A stretch of 64,000 nt of DNA. Source: Synchiropus splendidus. Its lineage: Eukaryota; Chordata; Actinopteri; Syngnathiformes; Callionymidae. The stretch's first letter is position 1; every line of letters begins with the position of its first letter. The notes under the pieces were generated by a model. That model searched no databases and was not told the origin of the DNA. It was given only the letters and a program-made list of their open reading frames with translations. The DNA lies in NCBI RefSeq assembly GCF_027744825.2, contig NC_071334.1:71423937-71487936 (forward strand). Reading direction: 5' to 3'. Position numbers and translations under genes: made by a program. Positions 1-13,194 of the stretch are shown here, piece by piece.

Positions 1-248
1 CCTGCAGAGGGCGCTGCCGAGCAGACCTAAGGCACGAGGGGTTGGAGCTGGCGAGAGCAAGTCTCGGAAGTAAAAAGCTCACGTTTGCCAATAAAAAAGT
101 CAAAGGTCTTAAATAGATTTGTCGGAGGACAGAAGCGATGCTGTCATCGAGCCACCCCGACTCCTGCGCCTCTCCAAGGTCAGGCCAACCACCTCAGGTG
201 AGGGGGCGGGGCAGCAGAGGTAGGCTTGCTCCACGGGAGGTCAGCGGC
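1..248. other. 3' flank of dgkd, no separate gene seen
   Basis: These bases lie downstream of the dgkd stop codon on the minus strand and would be its 3' UTR. I see no coding signal of their own. Confidence 0.5.
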
Positions 249-341
249 TCAGGCTTCGCTGGCGCTGCTGCTCCTGTTCAGCTCCCTGATTCCCTGCAGG
301 ATCCTCTTCATGTGGCCCACCTTGGTCACCCCGAGGTCCTG

Positions 342-372
<31 letters not shown>

Positions 373-3300
373 CAGAGCTCCCCCACCCACACACGCAGGG
401 GAGCCGTACCTTCAGGTCCCTCCTCTCCAAGTGGACGAGCTCCGCCCCCTGGATGTCATGTCGGAGGAAAATGTCCTTGTACTCAGCCAGACACAGGAGC
501 TCCAGCCAGGCCCCCACCTCCTCCGTGCCCCACTGGTGGACTGAGCGCAGGAAGTGAGGGGGAGAAAGGAAAACACCCAGTGAGGTTTGTACAGCTGACA
601 CACAGAACCGGACGGAGCTGGTACCTGGGAGGGAGCACGTGCTGCAGGCCTCCTTGTTCTTGTTCATCTTGTCCTTCTTGAACTTGGGAACCAGGCGGAA
701 CTTCCCACTGCGACCTCGTTTCGAGAAGTCGTTCAGCTGACCCTGTGGCACAGAACCAGGGGTGAGACGGACGGAACCGGGGGAGAGACGGCGGGCGAAA
801 CCAGGGGAGAGTTGGTCTGAACCAAGGGTGAGACGGGCGAAACCAGGGAAGAGACGGACAGAGCCAGGAGAGAGACAGACATAACCAGGGGTGAGACGGT
901 CGGAACCAGAGGAGGCCGTCCTACCTCATGGTCCAGCAGGTCGACGACAGAATTCAGCCAAGGCACCTCGGCCAGCCGGGGCAGCAGTTGCACCACCGAA
1001 CCCAGCGCCATGTTTAGCTGGTCCTGCTGGGGCGGGTCCAGCAGCTGCAGGATCACAAACACACGTCATTATCATCATCTTGCTGACCAAATGCTGTCAG
1101 TGAGCAGACGACTACCATGGACATCTTCCCAGCCAACAGCAACTCTGTTTCGCTCAGCAGGGCCTTGACGTTCTCCACCAGGTGGACCACCACGCCGCGG
1201 TTCAGTTCCTGGGCACAATGCAGGACCAGGTTCAGCAAGTGCCAGTGGCGGACGGTGGACGGCGACTTACCCCCGAGTCCTCGGCGTACGCCACGTCCAT
1301 GGCCTTGGAGCTGGCATTGACCACATGGGCCAGTTCTTGCTCCATGTGGTGGTGAGACTGGGCCACCTCCCGGATACTGTGAGCAGAAACACTCGCAGCC
1401 GTGACGCAAGCAGCCGAGACGCTAGCAACTGTGACGCTAGCAGCCGCAATGCTCGCAGGAGAGACACACTCACCTGTGAATGAGCGCTGCCGCTGTCAGG
1501 GCGAACTCCCGCACCAGTGCCGCAGCCTCCTCTGGGACCGGATGGGTTGGAGCGCTGGACTGAGGAGGGCGCAGGAACTCGCCCTTCTGCTTGTCCTCCC
1601 AGGACTTGAGCGTGCTCTCAAAGGCCTGCGGCACATGGCGGCACACGTCAGCAGGTCAGCGCCGCCAGTGACCCCGGAGCACTCACCCGGTCCCGAGTCA
1701 GCGTCTGAGTTCGGTTCTTGTGGATGATCTTGATGTAGCCGGGCGGCTGGACCCAGGCCTCGCCATCCACCTGCACCGGGACGCCTTCGTCCCCCAGGAT
1801 GGTGATCTTCACGGTCCGACACTGAGCCAGAGACCACTGAGTGTGAGCGGACGGACAGACGGGTGGACGGACGGACAGACCTGTGCGATCCGGTGGTGCT
1901 GCAGGTTGATGACCCGGGACACAGCCATCTGCATGCTGCCAAACACGGCCACCACCTCCAGGACCTTGTCATCGAAGGACGGCGCCGAGAACGTCTGTGA
2001 CAGGAGGAGAGCGCCGTGAGCGTGTGTCGAGCGGGCGATGTCACAACGCCGCTGGGCTCTTACGTCGTCCTCCTTGGTTCCGCCCCAGAAGTTGGTTCCT
2101 CCAGCGTAACTGGGGATGTTCAAGACAGCGATGCCCTGGAGACTGGGCAGCGGGATGGGCCGCCCGTCACACTGTCTCACACACACGCACGCACGCACGC
2201 ATCACTGTGCTGTCTCCTCCACCTGCACCTGCAAGTCCTGACCTCCAGCAGGACACGCTGCTCCAGGTTCCTGTAGGTTCTGTGCAGCAGCTCCTTGGTG
2301 CCCAGGACCCCATACCACATCATGTTCTTGGTCCGGCTCCTGGAGTCACAGCATGGAAGCAGCTGAGCCTCTGAACCGGCCCGAGACTCAGTCCACCTCC
2401 CTTCCTACCTGCACTTCTCCGGGTGCTCGTCCCGTTTGTTGTTGAAATCCAGAGAGATCTTGGCGTCCAGTCCGATTCCAAAGTAGTTGTTCATCACACA
2501 TTTCTCGGTGTAGCAGTCCCTGACACACACACACACACACACACAGGTCGCACACGTGACGGCCAGCGCCGGGGGAACATCACCTACATGCTATCTGGGT
2601 CACAACTGAGGGGGTCGGCGTTGACCAGGAGACGCGTGATGACAGCGCTGGTGGAGAGGGACCCGGAGAGACCAGCGCGAAGAGCTGCACACAGTCAGGG
2701 AGGAGTCGGAGGGTGAGACAGTGAGGGTGAGACAGTGAGAGCCAGCGAGTTACCTGGGTACAGAATCTTTGTGTTCAGCATTGGCATCTTCTCATGACTT
2801 CCTGCCTGAACAGGAAGTGATGCAGAGCTGCCCAACGGCAGACTTCCTTTACCGATCAGCTTCTCACACGGTGACTTGCCAACTGAAACACAGGCGCGAG
2901 TCACACCTGCACTGACATGCGGGGAGCTGTAGGAGTGTCACTGACCTCCATGTCTCTGTTTGTAGCTCTGGCCCGACGTCAGCGTCTCAGCGTCTTCCTC
3001 CTCCTCCTCCTCCTCCTCCCCCCGGCCGTGAGCCGCAGTAAAGACCTGCTGCTGAGTCTGAGCGTTCTGCTCGTCCACCGCTGTCGCACACACACACACA
3101 CACACTTGCAGAGTCAGGGCGGCCGCAGCCACAGGAAGTGAGCTCACCTCTCTCTGTGTGCTCAATGATCTGGCGGATGGCTTTCTTCAGGCTGTTGGCC
3201 CTCAGCATCAGCTGCTCCCGGGGCCGGAACATGGGGGGCCGCGGGGAGCAGGGCGGGGGAGGCGGGGCCAGTGAGACCAGCCCGTCGCCTTCTTCCTGCT

Positions 3301-3396
3301 CCTCGGCGATGGTGGGGGGGGCGCTGGAGGCCCGAGACTCCTCGTTCAGAGTCCTGAGCAGCGAGTCCAGTTTCTCCTTCAGGACGCAGCACTGCC

Positions 3397-3441
<45 letters not shown>

Positions 3442-6400
3442 TTGTCTCGCTCTCTTTGTGGGGACCTCCCCGACCATTCTGAAGACCTCAGGCTGGGGAA
3501 AGGGAAATACAAGCAGGTGTGTGTGTGTGTGTGTGTGCCCACCTTGGTCGCCATGGCTTCAGACTCCACCGAACCCTCCGTGTTCTTCTCGTACGCTCTC
3601 CCGACCCGAGCAACGAAATCCTTCACGGTCTCACACAGGACCCTGAGAGGGTCCACACAGAGACGTCAGCGTGCAGCTGGGACACACGTACACACACGCA
3701 CGCACCTGGCCGAGGAAATGACAACGGCGTGCTGGTCCGAGGTCAGGATCTTGGTCAGGTGGGCCGCCACCGAGTCCTCGTAAGTCAGGATCTGCTGCAC
3801 CTAAACACAGTGGCGCATCAGCGCACGCCACAGCGGGGGGCGGAGCCGTGGCGCTCACCTCCGAGTCATCGCCATCGCAGTCCTCGGTGGATCCTGAATG
3901 TTTCTGAGGGAACTTGGTCTCATACACCATGATGCTCCACCTGCACAGGGAGACAGGTCCGGGTCCCACCGGGTCTCCACACCCTGGACATCCCAACCCC
4001 GCGACCCGCAAACTGACCTGTCCAACATCTTGGTGCTGGCCCGCTCCAGCTTTTCCAGAATCTGCGGCAGCTGCGTGTCGTCATCGCAGGCCGAGCCCCA
4101 GCCCAGCACCCGGGCCAGGTCGTTGCCGGTGCCCAGAGGGAGGACGCCGAGCTGACACTGGGACACACGCACGCTGGTGAGGGGCTCCGGGTCCCGCTGC
4201 CGCGGCCCCTGTCTGCTCACCTGCTTGTGCAGCATCAGGGCGTCGATCTCCGACAGCACCCAGCCCACGCTGCCGTCCCCTCCGCACACCAGGATCCTGA
4301 AGGTGTCGAACCTCTGGAAGAGCCGCAGACTGAGAGAAGGAGGCGGGCGTCAGCGAGGGGGGGGGGCGGGGCGCGTCCCGGCTGGCAGCCCGGAGCAGGC
4401 TCTCACCCCAGGTGCGGCCCTCCGTTCATCAGGTCGAACACCTGCGCCGGGTTCAGCAGCTGCTTGAAGCGACGCAGGAACTTGACGCCCTGGTTGTCTC
4501 CGCTCTTGGAGTTGACAAAGACCAGCAGAGGACTGGTGCAGGACGGGGGACAAGAGGCCTTCCAGAAGCCTACGGGAGGGGCCAGAGGAGCGTGAGCGGG
4601 GGCGGCGGCGGGCCGGGCGTGGCCGTTACTCACCGTCCGAGTCGATGCTGTTGAGCGCGGTGGGAGGGATGACCGACACCTTGCACTGACCCAGAGGACA
4701 CCTGCTGGACACCTGCTCCCTGCAGGCGGAGTGGACCTGCGGGCGCAGAGAGGCGTGAGGAGCGGCGGCGTGAGCAGCTGAGACGGCCAGGAGGCGGGGC
4801 TCACCATGGCCTTGCACCACAGGCAGCGCCAGTCCTGCAGCCGCAGCACGCTGCCGCAGGTGCGCTCGCACACGCCGCACTTGGCTGACACCGGCAGGTT
4901 CCCCTCCAGCCACTGATGCGGCATCGACACCTGGGAGCGGACCAGCGTGAGCCTGCGTGCGCGTGTGTGGCGGGGGGGAGCCACTCACCCCGTCCTCGTC
5001 CTCCATGATGTCTCGGCCGACCGACGCCAGAGTCGTCCACTTGCAGTTGTTGGTGGCTCGAACCGCACAACGTTTGTGGGCCTTGAACTTGCACACTGCC
5101 ACAGAGACACAGGACAGCGTCAGGGCTCAGCGGGGTGGGCGGGGCGGGGCGGGGCGGGCGGGGTGGAGCTACCTTCACAGGACAGGCCGTGCGAGGTGAC
5201 GCCGGACAGCGCCTCCCTGCAGACGTTGCAGTAGGTGGGGCGGGCGTGAGAGCAGGCGTACCAGTTGTGCAGCCCGCTGAAGTGCTCCATGCTGTACTGG
5301 GTGGACTGGGCGGGACAGCAGCAGGGTCAGGGTCCTGGTCGGAGGCGGGCGCAGCGGCAGCTCACCTCGTAGTTGTGGCGGTTCTGGACGCTGCGCAGCG
5401 CTGCCATCCACTCCTCCATCTCCTTCCTGTTGTCGGAGCAGAGCACCAGGCGTCTGCAGGGCGTGATCACCTGCACGCACACACCGTCACCACCAGGAGG
5501 CCACAGCGCACGCAGCCCAGTCGCACTCCAAACAGGACACTAGTGCACGGAGCCCTTCACCCGGGCTGTGACCCGGCGCCCTGCTCAGGCACACGCCAAT
5601 AACACATGAAGGAAGCAACCGGGCAGGAAGTACAGCCGGAACTGAGCCCCTTCAAATTAAAAGACAGACCTTCCATAACAATACGAAACAATGAGGACGG
5701 AGTCTGTTGCGCAATGATGTCATCAGAGAGGAGGTCACATGACGGGTGACATCACGTGGGCAGACGGACGGACGCTGGGACGGACTCACCGTGAAGCTGT
5801 TGTTGACGTTCTTGGTGCTGGACTCGGCCACGCTGGCGTCCGTCAGGTCCACCTCATCGAAGATGATGGACTGGAGGACACACACACACACACTGCTTCA
5901 GCCTCACGCTGCTGCTCCTCGGCCGGGCCGTGACGTCACCTTGGCGGTCTGGGCGTAGTACAGCGTCCGTCCTCGCAGCTTGAAGTAGCGTCTCTTCCAG
6001 CGCTGGAAAGAGCTGGTCTGCTTCAGCAGGTTCCCCTCCTTCAGAAGCGTCTGGAACACACAAGCGGCTCGGCGGTAAGAGCCTCGCGCGCGCGCGCTCG
6101 CTCGCTCGTGAGAGTCTCATGACCGCCACAAGAGACGCTCGGATCCTCCAGGAGGGCGGGCGCGCGCGCGAGGCCACCCATGACGTCACCGAGCCGAACC
6201 GCGTGCGCGAGCAGGCGGAGCTCGAGGGCGGGGGCCTCCAAACCCACCGGCTAACATTAGCCACATTAGCAGCGAAGACCCGCTGGTTCCGTCCAACCTC
6301 GGTGTCGAGACGCTGCCGCCGCTCTGAGGTCGGAACAGGACCCAGACTGGGGATGCTCCTGGACTCACTGGGCCCTGGAGCCATTCGAACCTCAACCTCC

Positions 6401-6745
6401 GAGTATCCGAGCCGTGGATCCGGATCACAGACGCCAACTGGACCGTCGTGGCCCGGAGGCGGTTCCGATGGCCACGTAAACACGGACGTCTGACCCACGA
6501 ACCACACGACGGGTTCGGGGGTTAGCCGTCCAACTGGGTCCACTGAGAGCGATCCGGGCGGAGGGCTTCGGAACCCCCGCGCTGGATCGACCGGATCTAA
6601 CGGTTCCTACCTGGCTGCGGATCTGACCGGACGTCGACACTTTCCGGATGAGCTTCGGCGGAGTTCCCGGCTCCTGCTCCGGCTCGCTGTCCGACGACTC
6701 GTCCGGGCACCGGGCAGCGGTGGAGCCCGGTTCTGGTTCCGCCAT
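249..6745 (-). CDS. dgkd: Diacylglycerol kinase delta (type II DGK), multi-exon, complete
   Basis: The enzyme phosphorylates diacylglycerol to phosphatidic acid and so ends DAG signalling at membranes. Read on the minus strand, the exons give the full type II order. There is an acidic N-terminus ending in a [13 protein letters not shown] motif, then a PH domain ([20 protein letters not shown] at about 5.8 kb). Two C1 zinc fingers follow (about 5.2 and 4.9 kb), then the catalytic domain with the ATP-site [13 protein letters not shown] (about 4.3 kb) and [15 protein letters not shown]. After a divergent acidic linker comes the accessory domain ([18 protein letters not shown], about 2.1 kb). The C-terminal SAM domain ([20 protein letters not shown]) ends in SSSASEA and a stop at 249-251. 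The SAM domain and the PH-domain residues fit delta better than eta, which is recalled similarity rather than a tree. The start is the Met of MAEPEPGST (6743-6745); the frame stays open upstream, so a longer N-terminus cannot be excluded. No lesions were seen. It lies beside sag and atg16l1, as in mammals. Confidence 0.93.
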
Positions 6746-9700
6746 TAGACCACCCGGTAGGACCAGGGTGGGAACGCCCCCCAGCGGCGGAGCCTCTGCA
6801 GCACAGATGAAGCAGAGGGCGCTTGGTGACCTCTGGTGGTCCGAATGAGTCACTGCAACAACAACAACAATCTGGAGAAGGCTGGCGGGCGGAAGTGGAA
6901 CTGCTCCGAAGCCTCAGCCTCCGGTCTTTCCTCCCGTCTAGATTGACACCGGCACAGTAAGCCTGACCCTCATGGAGTATCGATTTCTCACCAATAACAA
7001 TCGATCGGAATGACTGGCTCCAAACACAACTCCTGCTCAACACACCAGAGTCATGAAGAAGGAGAGAGAGCAGGTGACTGGGACAAACATGCGAGACAGG
7101 AGTCAAAATAAAGACACGTTAATATATAGCAATAAGCGGGAGATGAAGAAGCGCCATGGAGGCGTGAGCAGGTTAGAGCCACTAGCTGACACTCAGAGGG
7201 AGGAGTGGTGTGGCCCCAGGTGGGATGTGTGGCGCCGTCAGTCACACCGTGAAGCGCTGTCCTCTCTGACGCCGCAGTCCTGCGCCTGAGCGCTGGCCCC
7301 CTCAGACTCAGAGGACCTCCTCTGCCTGCTCCTGCAGACACTGGAGGACCTTCCTGGAGGGGGCGTCGGTGCTTCCAGTGGAGTTTGTTATCTATGAGTA
7401 GTCGTCCGCCACCCCGGCGTGGTCTTCCTCATGTCCACCACCAGTTCTGCAGATGACTCCGTTCACACCGCGTGACAACAGGCTCCACTCATCATCCCCG
7501 CTGATACACCGCAGCGTCTTCTGAGAACTTCTGAAGGTGACAGGTCCACCTGCAGCCAGCGGAGCCGCACGGACGGAGGAGAGGACGTGACTGTCCCGCT
7601 GCTCGCCGTCTTTTCCCGGCCAGTACGGACACGGTGACTCCAGGGGGTCTGGATGTGCTTCCACCCAGGGTCGGAGCCGCTCCCAGACAGGACTCTCTTC
7701 ATGAGGTGGGAGTCAGAGCCACCGTCCGCCTCCCACCACTCAGGAACCCATGAATGAATCCTCGTGAGGGAAACATCCCTGGCAACTGTGCGGATCACGA
7801 TCACGTTCTTCACGTGAGATTGAGTGAAACGCTTTGCCCGAATGAAAGATCCAGACTCCAAGAGACGCTGCGACCTCGCGCCAGGTGACCTGAGTGCAGC
7901 CGGAGCCTGAGGTTGGTGAAGACCAGGAAGCGGCGGGTGAGGAGCATCCATGATGGAGCACCGGGCGCCGTGGCAACCCGCCAGAGAGATCACAGCCCCA
8001 GATGAGTCTCCGAGCCAAGGCCAAGTCAGGGCCAGTTGTGGAGGACATCGTTCTGACTTGAACTGGCTGGTCCCTACACAAGCCGCTCCAGCAGCCGTGC
8101 TCCACCCATGTCTCACGTTTCCTCTCAGGCATCCAGCGCAGCTGGTCGTCACGGCGACGCGACGCGAAGCCCCGGCCTGGCGTGGCGCCTCTTCACAGCA
8201 TGGCCTGGGCTGGAGTCGTGAGCTCCACTGCTCCTCGCTCTGGACTCATTGAAGTTCGCGGCACTTGTCGAGGCTCAGGAGACGACGGCCTGGATCAGTG
8301 GTTGGTTGGGCCGCGAGCGCCCCCTACAGGGCCCCTAGAGGTTTCCTGTTTCCCACCTCTGGGGCCGTGAGACGCTCAGCTTTAACCCATCTGTGATAGT
8401 CACCAGCTATGGAGAAGTTCTTGGAAAGAAACAATGAAGAAGGAAGTGGTGGCGCCCCCTGCTGGAAACACTGTTGGAGCCGTTTTGACACTGAATGAGA
8501 ACATTTGATTATCTTCTTTATTAGTTTATTTTGAAAATAAAATGTGATTTTATGGTGTTTTGACATTGTTTTATGATTCATTTTATTCAGAATTGTAGCC
8601 ATGATCTACAATTTTATCATTTTTCTCACCAGTTAGCGTCAAGGCTGTTTTTTCTCTCTAGTCAATGTGATGAGCAGGACTCGCTCCTGCACGGTTTCAC
8701 GTCGCCTCACGAGCTTGTTGACGTGTGAGTAGGTTCAATATGGCTGCTGATCACAGATGAGATCAGGAGTCATGGATCAGTTCTGTTCCTTGCAGGGGCC
8801 CCGGGTCCTTTGTTCTGGGGAAGGTGGGCCCCGAGATCCAAGAGGTTGAGAGTCAGCGTTTTGATGGATGTCGACGTCTCCTCTGGGAGCTGCACAGAGG
8901 AGTCACCTGACCAAAGCATCTCAGTGGAGCAGGAGCTGGAGCTGGTCCCCTGGAGCCAGAGCTCACCAACCTTGTCATGACCGTCGACAGCAATGACTGT
9001 GAAAAGTACTGGAGAGGAATGTACTGATCTGTGATGAAGGCCCGGCAGCTCTGGGTCTGGGGGAGGACTCGCTCCAGAGGTCCCAGGTGCAGCGAGGCGC
9101 CCCAGTCTCCCTCACACCTGCTCCTTCTCCTGGAGGAACCGGGGCTCCACCAGAGTCGGTCAGGCTCACCGCCGGCCGCTTTGACCCCTCTCTGTCCCTG
9201 TTGTTGGGTCTGACCAGGGCCAGGAGTGATGGATGGGCAGGAATCAGGGTCAGAACCAGGGCGTCGCTCTGGTCCGAGGCTCAGGTTTCGCCAGTGAAAG
9301 TCAAACACATGAGGCCCATTCTCGCTACTCTCAAAGGAGCCACAGAAACCCGATCCACTCCGCAGCACCGGCGCAGCCTGGTTTCCACGGCCACACCCGA
9401 GTGCCGGGAAGAGGTCCGCTCCATGGCCGGCCCCGGCTCGGAACCGGGCACCGGTGCCGTCAGCAGGGGGTCCGCGCGGGTCCGACCACCTGGACACCCC
9501 GACTTGAGCGGGGGTGACAGGCTGGCGCCGACTCTGGCTTCCTGCCATCCGTCCTCACCGTCTCGGCTCCGGGTCAGGTGTGGTGTCTCGTGTCTGGCTG
9601 CGTGTGAGGCGACACCGCCGCGTGAAACCTTGTAACCAGGTCATCTTACGCATGAGAGAGAAGAAAGAGGCTCTTACCTCACTGGGCCGCGGGGGGGGCG

Positions 9701-9851
9701 GAGTCCAGCCGCTTTATTAGCCGCCGGCCGGGCCAGCGCCGGAGCAGCGCCGGAGCCTTCCACCTGGGTGAGTTCCTCATCGTCATCATCATCGTCATCA
9801 TGGCTGTGGCTGGGTGGAGGCTTCACCTCCCAACTTGTGTCTCTCCAGAAC
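6746..9851. other. Intergenic region between dgkd and the collagen/C1q gene
   Basis: About 3.1 kb with no recognisable gene. A minus-strand frame of 229 codons at 7463-8152 has no domain, no splice context and a skewed composition, and I do not call it. 8.5-8.65 kb is AT-rich. The last ~150 bases probably hold a non-coding first exon of the downstream gene: a donor-like GTGAGT occurs near 9768 and an acceptor (CTCTCCAG) ends at 9848, three bases before the start codon. Confidence 0.5.
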
Positions 9852-11429
9852 ATGCAGAACCTCCACATCCTCCTGATGATGCTCTCGCTTCCTGTGGCGG
9901 CGGTGATGCCCGAGCTCTTCCCGCCGGAGCCGCCCACGGGAGCCGGACGCTTCTTTCCCGGCACTGAGAACCTGGCGGAGCAAGCGGTCTCCATGGAAGC
10001 CTACTGCCAGCGGCTGCCCGAGGACCAGATGCCCTGGTTCTGCCAGTGCACTCACTGCAAGACAACGCCGGGACCCAAGGGAGACCGCGGAGACCGGGGT
10101 CTACCAGGTACAGAGACCCCCGTCAGATGCTGACCAGCCGTGCGGACACGGTCGTCTGTCACTTCCTGTCTGACGAGGCTCTGATGTGCTCGGACTCCAG
10201 GAGCGCCGGGAAGTCCAGGACCAAGAGGACTGACGGGGTTCCGAGGTCCTCCGGGATTCATGGGTCGACAAGGCATCAAAGGTATCACCTGCCCCTTCCT
10301 GTCTCTTACTAAGGTACACCACCAACTCCCCCCCCCCACCCCCCAGGTCAGAAAGGGGACGAGGGCGAGAAGGGGAGCCGCGGTCTCCAGGGATCAGTGG
10401 GACCGAAGGGGGCCAGAGGTTTCAAAGGTAGAGTGCAGACAGAGGTGGGTCTTACCGGCTCCTGAACCTGGTTCTCGCTTCCCTGCAGGGGACAAAGGTG
10501 AGCCAGGAGTAGAGGGGCCCCCAGGAGAGCCGGGTCCCAAAGGAGATGAGGGTGTGTGTCCTGATTCTTGTCAGGCCATCGAGGGACCTCCAGGACAGGC
10601 TGGACTCCCCGGTCCCGCCGGGCCCCGCGGTCTGCCGGGCACCCAAGGGCAGCGCGGCCCTCAGGGCAGTAAGGGGGAGACGGGTGACGCGGGACTCCCC
10701 GGAGAGCCGGGCCATGAGGGGGAGAAGGGGGAGAGAGGGGCGCAGGGCCAGTGCAACTGCACCGACGGAGCGGACGGAGCCCCGGGAGGTGCGGGAGCCA
10801 AGGGGGAGAAGGGGGAGGCGGGGCAGGCGGGGAGGGAGGGACAAGCAGGGCCCCAGGGTGCGAAGGGAGAGCCAGGCATGATGGGGGCAGCGGGGCCCCC
10901 GGGGCCCTGCTCACCCATGGTCAAGGCGGCCTTCTCCGTGGGCCTGACCAGCAGCTACCCGCCGCCCGACACCCCGGTCCTCTTCGGCCACGTCTTTTAC
11001 AACCTGCAGGGGAGCTACGACGCCGCCACCGGCATCTTCCGCGCCCCTGTCAACGGCACCTACGTCTTCAGCTACCACCTGACGGTCTACGAGCGCGTGC
11101 TGGTGGTGGGCATCTTCGTCAACCAGCTGCCCGCCGCCATCACCACGGACCCCAACGTGCTGGGCGTCACCTCGCACACGGTGCTGCTGCACCTGGTGCG
11201 CGGCGACATGGTGTGGGTCCAGGTGAAGAACCAGCTCACCAACGGCATGTTCGCCGGCTCCGAGGCCTCCAGCACCTTCTCCGGCTTCCTGCTGCACCCG
11301 GACTCTTGCGAGGCGGCCGCGTACCGGACGCCTCCGCTGCTGGAGGAGCGCTCCGTGCCCAGCTCCTTCCCCTGGAGCAGCCTGCCCGGCACGGACCTGC
11401 CCGAGCCGCCCACCGCTGGCTCGCAGTAG
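9852..11429 (+). CDS. Secreted short-chain collagen with C-terminal C1q domain (otolin / inner-ear collagen type)
   Basis: I join exons 9852-10107, 10201-10281, 10347-10427 and 10489-11429 with consistent phases. The two middle exons are 81 bp each, typical of collagen genes, and the product is 452 residues. Residues 1-18 look like a signal peptide. A short N-terminal region with cysteines (WFCQCTHC) is followed by Gly-X-Y repeats from about residue 73 to 290, interrupted by two Cys-containing islands (CPDSC, CNC). The C1q domain (about 292-430) includes GTYVFSYHLTVYERVLVVG and ends in FSGFLL. Such proteins trimerise through C1q and are secreted. The cysteine pairs in the collagen stretch and the overall order resemble otolin-1, the otolith matrix collagen, but a C1QTNF-type member is possible. 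An AATAAA lies at 11515. Confidence 0.85.
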
Positions 11430-11514
11430 TGCGGGCCCCGGACCCGGACCCGGACCCGGACCAGGAGCAGTCGCGTGCGACGCCACTTGCCGTTTGGAAA
11501 AGTCACCTCTCTGG

Positions 11515-11520
11515 AATAAA
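11515..11520 (+). promoter_or_regulatory. Poly(A) signal of the collagen/C1q gene
   Basis: AATAAA, 86 bases after the stop codon of the upstream gene on the same strand. Confidence 0.7.
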
Positions 11521-12478
11521 GAAGTTTAAAAGGCCGTTCACGATCTATTTTCTGGAGACCAGCCGCGGCAGCCGGACCTCTGTGAGGACCGGTCCCCAGA
11601 GCCCCCGCAGGTGCGCCGGCGCAAGACGATCCGCCTGCTCCAGTTCCCAGCGAGGAACAAAGGCCGGGCGGCGCTCCTCTCCTCTGCTCGGGTGCCGGGT
11701 GTGAAGCCGCAGGCGGAGCCTCGCGTCCCCAGCCGCAGCACTCGTCGCCATGACGACCCCGATGCTCGCCTCCTCCACGCGCGGAACCTTGTTTATGTCG
11801 TGTTGTTGCGTTTTCTGCTTGTAGACCACTTATTCCTCGATTCTCCGTCATCATCAGTCAAATGTTCTGGTCGTCCATAAAAGAGTAATACAACACTCGT
11901 TCTTTGTATTTTCCCTTTTTATTCTTCGTATCACACTCGTCTTGCGGTTTTCTCGTTCGGTTCTCAACCACAACCCACGTGCTGGGGAGAAACGTATATG
12001 TGAAAAGTAAAGTCATAAGAAAAAACAGGAAGAGATGTGCATGTCCGGTGAATTGTTTCGCAATAAAAGTAAACAACATCACGTCGACAGGAATAGACAT
12101 CATCACTACATATGCTATGAGAACACATAATCCAACACGTGATCAAGTGGAACCTTCAACAAGCTCCGGTTGTTAGCTTGTTGTCAGCTAAGAAAGGAAC
12201 GAACACACCGGCGCGTGCGTGTGTGTGATGCTGCACTGGCGGAGGCGACCCGCCAGGGGCCCCGTGTCAACGACACGATCTGGTGACAAGCATCATCACT
12301 TTCTATTGGCTCGGACTCACTCGGCGAGCGGAGACGTTTGGGGCCGCCAGCATCATATCATTCCACACACCTTCACCACAGAACCATGGAGCGAGAGAGA
12401 GATGTGTGTGTGTGTGTGTTCTGGCACCGGAACCACCGGGGCGGGACATGCAGCACAGGTGACGTCTGGCTTCCAAAC
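11521..12478. other. Intergenic, no gene seen
   Basis: AT-rich in 11.8-12.2 kb, with a short GT run near 12.41 kb. No conserved coding frame was found between the collagen/C1q gene and the sag tail. Confidence 0.5.
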
Positions 12479-12484
12479 TTTATT
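12479..12484 (-). promoter_or_regulatory. Poly(A) signal downstream of the sag remnant
   Basis: TTTATT on the plus strand reads AATAAA on the minus strand, about 480 bases after the old arrestin stop codon. Confidence 0.5.
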
Positions 12485-12964
12485 GACACTGGTCAAAGAG
12501 ACAACGTTTGCTCCGAGCTCAGACCGTTGGCTACAAACTAGGAGCAGAAGCTCGTGAAGATGAGTCAGGAAACTGGAGTAAAATCACACACAAGGGAAGG
12601 AATCCATCATGGAAGAGCCCCGCCATGTAACCCGCCTCTTTCTGGAGACATACTAACACATTTCCTGCACCAGGCCAAAATGGCCGCCAGTCAGTCGCTG
12701 CGGTAGTGGATTCGAGTGGTGCTTCGGAGCCGCGCCATCATTTCAGTGGACCACGCGGCTGTGACCCAAGACGGCCGCCTGTCACCAGCTGTTGTCTTCT
12801 GTCCTGCACTGGAGCTTGGTGGAGGCCCAGCGTCAGCTTCCATACTTTTCAGTCCAACTGACTTTGTCTCCAGACTCAGCACAGTCTGCAGTGAAGCAAC
12901 AGTGGCACCCACTTGCTCCTCATCATCACAGAGAAACAAACGCCGCCGCTGCTGCGCTCACGCT

Positions 12965-13154
12965 TCAGAGGGAGAATCCTCCTCATCTCCGACCAGACCC
13001 TTCAGGTAGGAACGTTTGAATTCCTCAAACACCAAATCGGAAGCTTCTCTGGAGAGACAGGCGCCTCAGTCACGTGACCAGACGTGGTCATGTGATCCCG
13101 GGCAACGGCCGACTCACCCGTCTCTGGCTGCAGAGAGGAAGAGAGAGAGAAGGC

Positions 13155-13194
<40 letters not shown>

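Noticed and set aside
7463..8152. 229-codon minus frame in the dgkd-collagen interval
   Set aside because: No recognisable domain, no splice context and no supporting signals.
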